A stretch of DNA of 64,000 bases from JAVVHH01 sp964657565. Lineage in GTDB: Bacteria > Pseudomonadota > Alphaproteobacteria > Acetobacterales > Acetobacteraceae. The stretch spans positions 1-64,000 of the forward strand of contig CAZZVQ010000014.1 in NCBI GenBank assembly GCA_964657565.1. The letters are read 5' to 3'. Both the position numbers and the translations under genes were made by a program. Below are positions 58,960 to 64,000 of this stretch, piece after piece (position 1 is the stretch's first letter; the number at the start of each line of letters is the position of its first letter). The notes under the pieces are model-generated. The model was not told the origin of the DNA. It did not search any database and was given only the letters and a program-made list of their open reading frames with translations.

Positions 58960-59743
58960 CGTCCGTACGCTTTGGTCGGAAGACCGTGTTGTCTACAATG
59001 GGTGGCTGATGGTGCCCTCCTCGATCACGGCGGAGATGCTCTCCCGCCAAGGCTGGGACAGCATCACCATCGATATGCAGCACGGCCTGATCGATTACTC
59101 CGATGCGGTACCGATGCTGCAGGCGATCTCGAACACCGATGCGACGCCGCTCGTCCGCGTCCCCTCGAACGAGAGTGGCATCATCGGCAAAATGCTCGAT
59201 GCCGGGGCGTATGGGATCATCTGCCCGATGATCAACACACGGGCCCAGTGCGAGGCGTTCGTAAAATCGTGCCGGTATGCGCCCGTGGGATACCGCAGCA
59301 TGGGGCCCGTGCGCGCCACGATGTATGCTGGTCCTGACTACGCCCGGGGGGCCAATGCAACCGTGCTCACCATGGGCATGATCGAGACGGCCGAAGCGGT
59401 GGCCAACATCGATGAAATTCTCTCGACGCCGGGCTTGGACGCGATCTTCGTCGGTCCCTCGGACCTGTCGGTCTCGTACGGCTGCGATCCCGGCTTTGAC
59501 CCTCGCTTTCCCCAGGTGTACGAGGCGATCCTGATTATCGCGGCCGCGGCCAAGCGGCATGGCGTGGTCGCTGGCATCCACACCGGTTCCGTCGGCTACA
59601 CGCAGGAGATGATCGCGGCTGGCTACAAGTTCTTCGCTTATCTCAGCGAGTTCCGTTTCATGGCGCTGGCTGGGGCGGACGCGCTGCGGTCGCTGCGGGA
59701 GGGAGCGGTTCAGGCGACTGCATCGGGCGGCAATTCATATTGA
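58946..59743 (+). CDS. HpcH/HpaI family aldolase (second copy)
   Basis: A 265-residue class II aldolase/citrate-lyase-fold protein. It contains VPSSITAEMLSRQGWDSITI, DMQHGLIDYSDAVPMLQAIS, IICPMINTRAQCEAFVKSCR, MIETAEAVANIDEILSTPG (metal Glu) and DAIFVGPSDLSVSYG (Asp). It differs from the copy at 49 kb in having a longer loop before the Glu motif. It would cleave a hydroxy-oxo acid formed by the upstream oxidoreductases. Confidence 0.87.
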   Translation: MRANNVRTLWSEDRVVYNGWLMVPSSITAEMLSRQGWDSITIDMQHGLIDYSDAVPMLQAISNTDATPLVRVPSNESGIIGKMLDAGAYGIICPMINTRAQCEAFVKSCRYAPVGYRSMGPVRATMYAGPDYARGANATVLTMGMIETAEAVANIDEILSTPGLDAIFVGPSDLSVSYGCDPGFDPRFPQVYEAILIIAAAAKRHGVVAGIHTGSVGYTQEMIAAGYKFFAYLSEFRFMALAGADALRSLREGAVQATASGGNSY

Positions 59744-61023
59744 ACCGCACGTTGTCGACCCAATCCGGCCCCAGGCGGAAAGCGACCGTCGTGGGTGCCG
59801 GCATCGTCGGCGTGTGCTGCGCCAGCTACCTGCAGCGGGAAGGCTTCGACGTGGAAATCGTCGATCCCGAGCCGCCCGGGACGATGTGCTCGCACGGAAA
59901 CGCGGGCGGCATATGTCCCGGCTCATGCGTCCCGATCGCTGGGCCAGGCATGCTGTCCAAGGTTCCCGGGTGGCTGCTCGACCCGGAAGGACCGCTGCAT
60001 ATTCGCCTGGCCTATCTACCGCGCCTGTTGCCCTGGTTGGTGCGGTTCTTGCGCGCCGGTCGGGAAAGCGAGGTGCGCCGGATCTCAGCCTCACTCCGAG
60101 CGCTGCACGCGCAGACGTTCGCCTTATACGAGCCGCTACTCCGCGATGCCGGCTGCCCGGACCTGCTCGAGCGGCACGGCCAGCTCTTCGTCTACGATGA
60201 CGACGTCGGCCCGGCAAAAGATAGCTTTGGCCTCGAGCTCCGACGCGAGGCAGGCGTCGTCGTCGAAGTGCTGAACCAAGACGAATTGCGGCAGCTCGAG
60301 CCGTCGCTGGCACCGATCTTCAAGAGTGCGGTATTTCTGCCCGAGCAGGGGCAGTGCAAAAACCCAGGACGACTCGTGGCTGCGCTCGCCGATGCCGTGT
60401 TGCGCAACGGCGGCACGTGGCACAGGGGCCGGGTGCGCGGGGTGCGCTTCGCTGGGGGGCGCCCGGCGGCCCTGGCGACGGATGAGGGTGAGATCCCTGT
60501 GGAGACGCTGGTGATCGCGGCCGGTGCCTGGTCGGGCAAACTGGCGTCCCAACTTGGGAGCCCGGTGCCGCTCGAGACCGAGCGCGGCTACCACGCCACG
60601 GTCACCGGCACACATACCGGCCTGCGCATCCAAACGATGTGGGCGAACCGGAAGTTCGTCGCCGCACCGATGGAGGATGGGATCCGCTTCGCTGGCACGG
60701 TCGAGTTTGCCGGGCTCGACGCCCCGCCCGACATGCGCAGGGCCGACATCTTGCTGCGCCAGGGCCGACGCATGTTCCCCCAGCTTGCCGAGGCACCGGT
60801 CACCCAGTGGATGGGGCATCGCCCGAGCCTTCCCGACAGCCTGCCCGTGATCGGCAGGTCGCCGCACCATGACAACGTCCTTTTCGCATTCGGTCACGGA
60901 CACATGGGGCTGATCGGCGGCTCCGTCACCGGACGGCTGATCGCCGACTTGGCGGCGAGCCACCAACCGACCGTCGATGTGCATCCTTACAGGGTAGACA
61001 GGTTCCGTTCGCAGACGCCGTAG
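59740..61023 (+). CDS. D-amino acid dehydrogenase (DadA-like FAD protein)
   Basis: A 427-residue FAD oxidoreductase of the DadA/DAO family. The FAD fingerprint is ATVVGAGIVGVCCASYLQRE, followed by FDVEIVDPEPPGTMCSHGNA with the family's SxGNAG. It has DELRQLEPSLAPIFKSAVFL, CKNPGRLVAALADA and a C-terminal VIGRSPHHDNVLFAFGHGHM. It deaminates D-amino acids or oxidises D-hydroxyproline to a pyrroline acid. With the racemase it forms the usual pair for L to D to imine conversion. A TTG start at 59740 overlapping the aldolase stop (TTGA) is likely. Confidence 0.88.
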   Translation: MNRTLSTQSGPRRKATVVGAGIVGVCCASYLQREGFDVEIVDPEPPGTMCSHGNAGGICPGSCVPIAGPGMLSKVPGWLLDPEGPLHIRLAYLPRLLPWLVRFLRAGRESEVRRISASLRALHAQTFALYEPLLRDAGCPDLLERHGQLFVYDDDVGPAKDSFGLELRREAGVVVEVLNQDELRQLEPSLAPIFKSAVFLPEQGQCKNPGRLVAALADAVLRNGGTWHRGRVRGVRFAGGRPAALATDEGEIPVETLVIAAGAWSGKLASQLGSPVPLETERGYHATVTGTHTGLRIQTMWANRKFVAAPMEDGIRFAGTVEFAGLDAPPDMRRADILLRQGRRMFPQLAEAPVTQWMGHRPSLPDSLPVIGRSPHHDNVLFAFGHGHMGLIGGSVTGRLIADLAASHQPTVDVHPYRVDRFRSQTP

Positions 61024-61759
61024 CGTTCGGCTGCGACTGTGTCATGCGCCGACAGCCGCCGAATAGGCCCACTTCGACCTGCATACCCCACCCGGTCTGG
61101 ACATTTCGGACACGCTGGAGCGCCCGAAGGCGGCATTGCCGTCCAGCGTGACCAAAAACCCTGGACGATGCTTATCCCGGCCATACATCCCGCCCGGCGT
61201 GCCGGTTGTGGCTGTCCTCGTCTCCACCAATCGGGCTGCCGGAGTCGAACCGCAGCTCTGGCCTTGGGCGATCAGCGCTTGTCCGAGCACGGCCAGCCCG
61301 GCCGGCAACGTGACCAGCGCGACCTCACCGGTGACCTGATCTCGCGCCACGGTGAACACCGCCGGGCAGGCGTCGAGCGGCTTGCCGTGCGACGAACAAT
61401 CCCGGGTACCGAGCAAGTAGAAGTCGAACCGACGATCATCGGCGGCGATCCGCCCCGGCGGCGGCGACTCCACCCTGGCTAGGTAGTCGTGCAGCGTGCG
61501 GGACGAGTGCCTGATCCGGGCGATCGTGCCGCCCACCGACCGGCAGGACGACCACACCCTGTCGGTCAGCCGCGACGACGAGGTGGCCGGCCTGAGCGAG
61601 CATTTCCGGCCGGCAAGCTTCCTGCAAGCGTGGATCGACCGTCCACCGCAGGTCCTTTCTAGCGCTCCTAATCTAGGGCCTTTCGACGAGGACTGCTCGG
61701 CATCGTTTAGCGAAACTTAACCATTCGAGGCGACAAGCTGTCGGACAGCTGGTTGCGTG
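61024..61759. other. Long intergenic region, one doubtful minus-strand frame
   Basis: A 735-base region with no recognised gene. A minus-strand frame of 171 codons (61042-61557) has moderate third-position GC and reads for example PGRIAADDRRFDFYLLGTRD and SSHGKPLDACPAVFTVARDQ. It matches no family I know, and its N-terminus is Ser/Arg-rich. It may be a fragment of a lost or horizontally acquired gene. No terminator was seen for the upstream operon. Confidence 0.35.
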
Positions 61760-62284
61760 ATGACGGTATTGAAATCCATGGACCTCTTCGCAGAACGGCG
61801 ACGCTCGCTTGCCGTAAAAGGGTTGGGCGTTCTCGATACGCCACCCGAGCCCGCGTTCGACCGTTTTGTGATCGAAGCTGCGGCGTCATTCGAGACACCA
61901 ATCGCACTACTCTCGCTTATTCACAGTGACGAACAATGGTTCAAGGCCGGGCACGGCCTGGTACTCACCTGCATTCCACGCTCTGCCGGTTTCTGCGGCT
62001 CCGTGCTCGACCAATATGGGGCGCTAGAGAGCTGCGATCCCGAACACGATTCGCGATTCGCCAAGCTGGCGGTTGTCACCGGCGACCCGTTTATCCGCTA
62101 CTACATCGGCGCACCATTGAGGCTGTTGAGCGGCGTCGGCGTTGGGGCGTTGTGCGTGCTCGATACCGTCAGAAGGCCGCCTGCTTCCGGCGATCAGCGG
62201 GCGTATCTACTCGGCCTGGCTCGTCAGGCTTCCATGGCGCTGGAAGCGCGCGCTGATCTCTGGCGTCTGGGAGCGGTGGCATGA
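61760..62284 (+). CDS. GAF domain protein
   Basis: A 174-residue protein that is one GAF domain: RRRSLAVKGLGVLDTPPEPA, FDRFVIEAAASFETPIALLS, WFKAGHGLVLTCIPRSAGFC, then RYYIGAPLRLLSGVGVGALC and VLDT. The opening pattern is that of GAF proteins preceding signalling domains. Its stop overlaps the start of the GGDEF-EAL gene (ATGA), so it probably acts as a sensor partner of that cyclic-di-GMP enzyme. Confidence 0.85.
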   Translation: MTVLKSMDLFAERRRSLAVKGLGVLDTPPEPAFDRFVIEAAASFETPIALLSLIHSDEQWFKAGHGLVLTCIPRSAGFCGSVLDQYGALESCDPEHDSRFAKLAVVTGDPFIRYYIGAPLRLLSGVGVGALCVLDTVRRPPASGDQRAYLLGLARQASMALEARADLWRLGAVA

Positions 62285-64000
62285 CGCGCGTCGCGCTCTG
62301 CCTGACGCAGCAGCATGACCTGCCTCTCGTAGCCTTAGCGGTGCTGATCTGCCTTATCGGTTCTGCCACGAGCGTCCAGCTGTTCGGGCGCATCAAATCG
62401 GCCACGGGCCCCAGCCGGCTCGGGTGGGTGATCCTGGCGGCGGCCGGCACCGGCACCATGGTCTGGTCGACCCACTTTGTGGCGATGATGGCCTTCCGAA
62501 CGCAAGCGCGGGTCGTCCTCGATCCGTTTATCACATTGATCTCGCTGCTCGTCGCAATCGCGTTGGCGGCGCCTGGGCTCGCACTGGCTAGCCGTCAACC
62601 TCGCTGGGTCGGTGCAGCCGGAGGCGCCCTGATCGGCGCGGCTGTCTCGGCGATGCATTATCTCGGCATGGTGGCCTACCGGTTGGATGGAACCGTCACG
62701 TGGGACTGGCGCTACGTCGTCGCTTCCGTGGTCATAGCCTCGCTGTTCGGGGCAGTTGCCTTCCACGTGGTCAATCAATCTGGCCGCTGGCGCAAGCTCC
62801 AAGCCGCAGGGCTTCTTGGGTTTGCGGTAGCGGCCCTGCATTTCACCGGCATGGCCGCCATGAACATCACGGTGCTGGATTTCGGTGACGGCCTTTCGGA
62901 CGGGGCGATGGCAGCGCTTGCCGTGACGACCGCGGTTGCTGCCCTGCTGGTCATCGGTTGCGCAGCAGTCAGTGCGCTCATCGACGGGCATACACAGGAC
63001 GAGTCTTACCGGCGGCTGCGCCACATGGCGCTGCACGACGGCCTGACCGATCTGCCTAACCGCGTCAGCTTCAACGAGGAGCTGAGCCGGCGCCTGGAAA
63101 TGGGAGGTGGTTACAGCTGCATGGCCGTCGTCATGCTGGACCTATCGCGCTTCAAGGCCGTTAACGACACTTACGGGCATCAGGCTGGCGACCAGTTGCT
63201 GATCGCGCTTGCGGCTCGCCTGTCCTCCATGACGCGGGTCGGAGAGTACGTCTCGCGCCTTGGCGGCGATGAGTTTGCTGTGCTGGTGTCCTACGACAAG
63301 CCTGCGGAGCTGTCGGCTTTCCTGGAGCATCTCCAGGCAATCTTCGCCACCCCGTTCGCGTTCGAGCGATTCACCGCCTCAATCAGCGGCAACATTGGTG
63401 TCGCGCTGGCGATCCAGGACGGCCGTGATGCCGATACCCTCCTCGCCAAGGCCGATCTTGCCATGTATCGGGCCAAGTCGGTCCGTTCAGGGGAACCCTG
63501 CTTCTATGAGCCCGGGATGGACGATGCCGTGCGCGATCGACGCGACCTTGCCAATGACCTGCGGGCAGCGATCACTGTGGGGTCGTTTGAGCTGCACTAT
63601 CAGGTGCAGGTCTCAGTCGGCACCGGCGACATCACAGGCTACGAGGCACTGATCCGCTGGCACCATCCGACCCGCGGGCTGATCCCGCCTGGAGTGTTCA
63701 TCCCTCTCGCCGAAGAGATAGGCGAGATCATACCTCTGAGCGTCTGGGTATTTCGCCAGGCCTGTTCCGAAGCGTCGCTATGGCCGAACCGGCATAGCGT
63801 CTCCGTCAACTTGTCGCCGATTCATCTGTCCGATCCCGACCTTATCAAGACATTACGATCAGCGCTCGACGACAGCGGCTTGGCGACCGAGCGCCTGACA
63901 TTAGAACTGACCGAGAGCGCCATCATCCGCGATCGCGAATTCGCGCTGTGTCAGCTGGCCACGCTTCAACGCATGGGGATCGGGATTGCCCTGGACGATT
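62281..64000 (+). CDS. MHYT-GGDEF-EAL cyclic-di-GMP signalling protein (3' end outside window)
   Basis: The open frame from ATG 62281 continues beyond the window, with 573 codons visible. The N-terminal membrane sensor has three MHYT-type motifs (STHFVAMMAF, SAMHYLGMVAY, ALHFTGMAAM) in seven helices, which may bind copper or sense a gas. The GGDEF domain follows (HDGLTDLPNRVSFNEELSRR; SRLGGDEFAVLV), then an EAL domain (GYEALIRWHHPTRGLIPPGV; LELTESAI). The intact GGDEF and EAL signatures suggest both synthesis and breakdown of cyclic-di-GMP, with the final balance unknown. Coupled to the GAF gene. Confidence 0.92.
   Translation, partial: MTRVALCLTQQHDLPLVALAVLICLIGSATSVQLFGRIKSATGPSRLGWVILAAAGTGTMVWSTHFVAMMAFRTQARVVLDPFITLISLLVAIALAAPGLALASRQPRWVGAAGGALIGAAVSAMHYLGMVAYRLDGTVTWDWRYVVASVVIASLFGAVAFHVVNQSGRWRKLQAAGLLGFAVAALHFTGMAAMNITVLDFGDGLSDGAMAALAVTTAVAALLVIGCAAVSALIDGHTQDESYRRLRHMALHDGLTDLPNRVSFNEELSRRLEMGGGYSCMAVVMLDLSRFKAVNDTYGHQAGDQLLIALAARLSSMTRVGEYVSRLGGDEFAVLVSYDKPAELSAFLEHLQAIFATPFAFERFTASISGNIGVALAIQDGRDADTLLAKADLAMYRAKSVRSGEPCFYEPGMDDAVRDRRDLANDLRAAITVGSFELHYQVQVSVGTGDITGYEALIRWHHPTRGLIPPGVFIPLAEEIGEIIPLSVWVFRQACSEASLWPNRHSVSVNLSPIHLSDPDLIKTLRSALDDSGLATERLTLELTESAIIRDREFALCQLATLQRMGIGIALDD

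Noticed and set aside
1..64000. CRISPR arrays, an integrated prophage or a replication origin
   Set aside because: No regularly spaced direct repeats, phage structural genes or DnaA-box clusters were noticed when reading through the window.

Overview
The window is GC-rich, tightly packed bacterial DNA. Its gene families point to an alphaproteobacterium (an arsC/arsH island with an aquaporin remnant, aioBA, liv-type transport beside an HpaB/LigAB cluster, single-gene ECF-like sigma factor). Family-level placement (Acetobacteraceae, sphingomonad or rhizobial) is not resolved. It reads as a mosaic accessory region: two transposase remnants, at least four decayed genes, and several self-contained operons.

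Layout. 1-8.1 kb: IS remnant, a hydrolase, two overlapping genes each fused to a GNAT acetyltransferase, a GST, a decayed PEP-mutase-like gene, a sigma-factor pair divergent from a PCMT-like methyltransferase, a frameshifted MFS gene and an alpha/beta hydrolase. 8.1-11.9 kb: an RNA-repair locus, with an XRE regulator, three tandem Y-RNA-like elements, a 29-codon ORF, the Ro60 orthologue rsr and the RNA ligase rtcB. 12.2-14.1 kb: a TetR regulator and a divergent FAD monooxygenase. 14.6-16.8 kb: a decaying arsenic island (arsR and aquaporin and MFS broken, arsC and arsH intact).

16.9-29.4 kb is one leftward array: arsL-like radical SAM, arsM-like methyltransferase, flavoprotein with a cysteine-pair tail, transglutaminase-fold protein, ABC exporter, ATP-grasp ligase, then aioB, aioA and a Pit-type phosphate transporter. 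A divergent ArsR lies at 29.7 kb. It looks like a biosynthetic cluster for an elaborated organoarsenical, possibly arsinothricin-like and ligated to another unit, joined to arsenite oxidation. Four of its enzymes end in cysteine motifs.

30.3-39.5 kb: a periplasmic methyltransferase, an RND efflux pair, a NADAR protein, a three-gene type VI secretion adaptor/effector/immunity-like module and an IS630 remnant. 39.6-51.6 kb: liv ABC transporter, IclR regulator and an HpaB/HpaC-LigAB-aldolase aromatic degradation operon, with a shared operator-like motif upstream of both halves, plus a PhyH dioxygenase. 51.7-61.0 kb: a LysR regulator and an eight-gene operon (polar amino acid ABC transporter, MerR-XRE-cupin regulator, proline racemase, GMC oxidoreductase, aldolase, D-amino acid dehydrogenase) that suggests catabolism of an imino acid or related compound. 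61.8 kb to the end: a GAF protein and an MHYT-GGDEF-EAL protein cut by the window edge.

The two most interesting regions are the Y-RNA/rsr/rtcB locus and the arsenic biosynthetic cluster.
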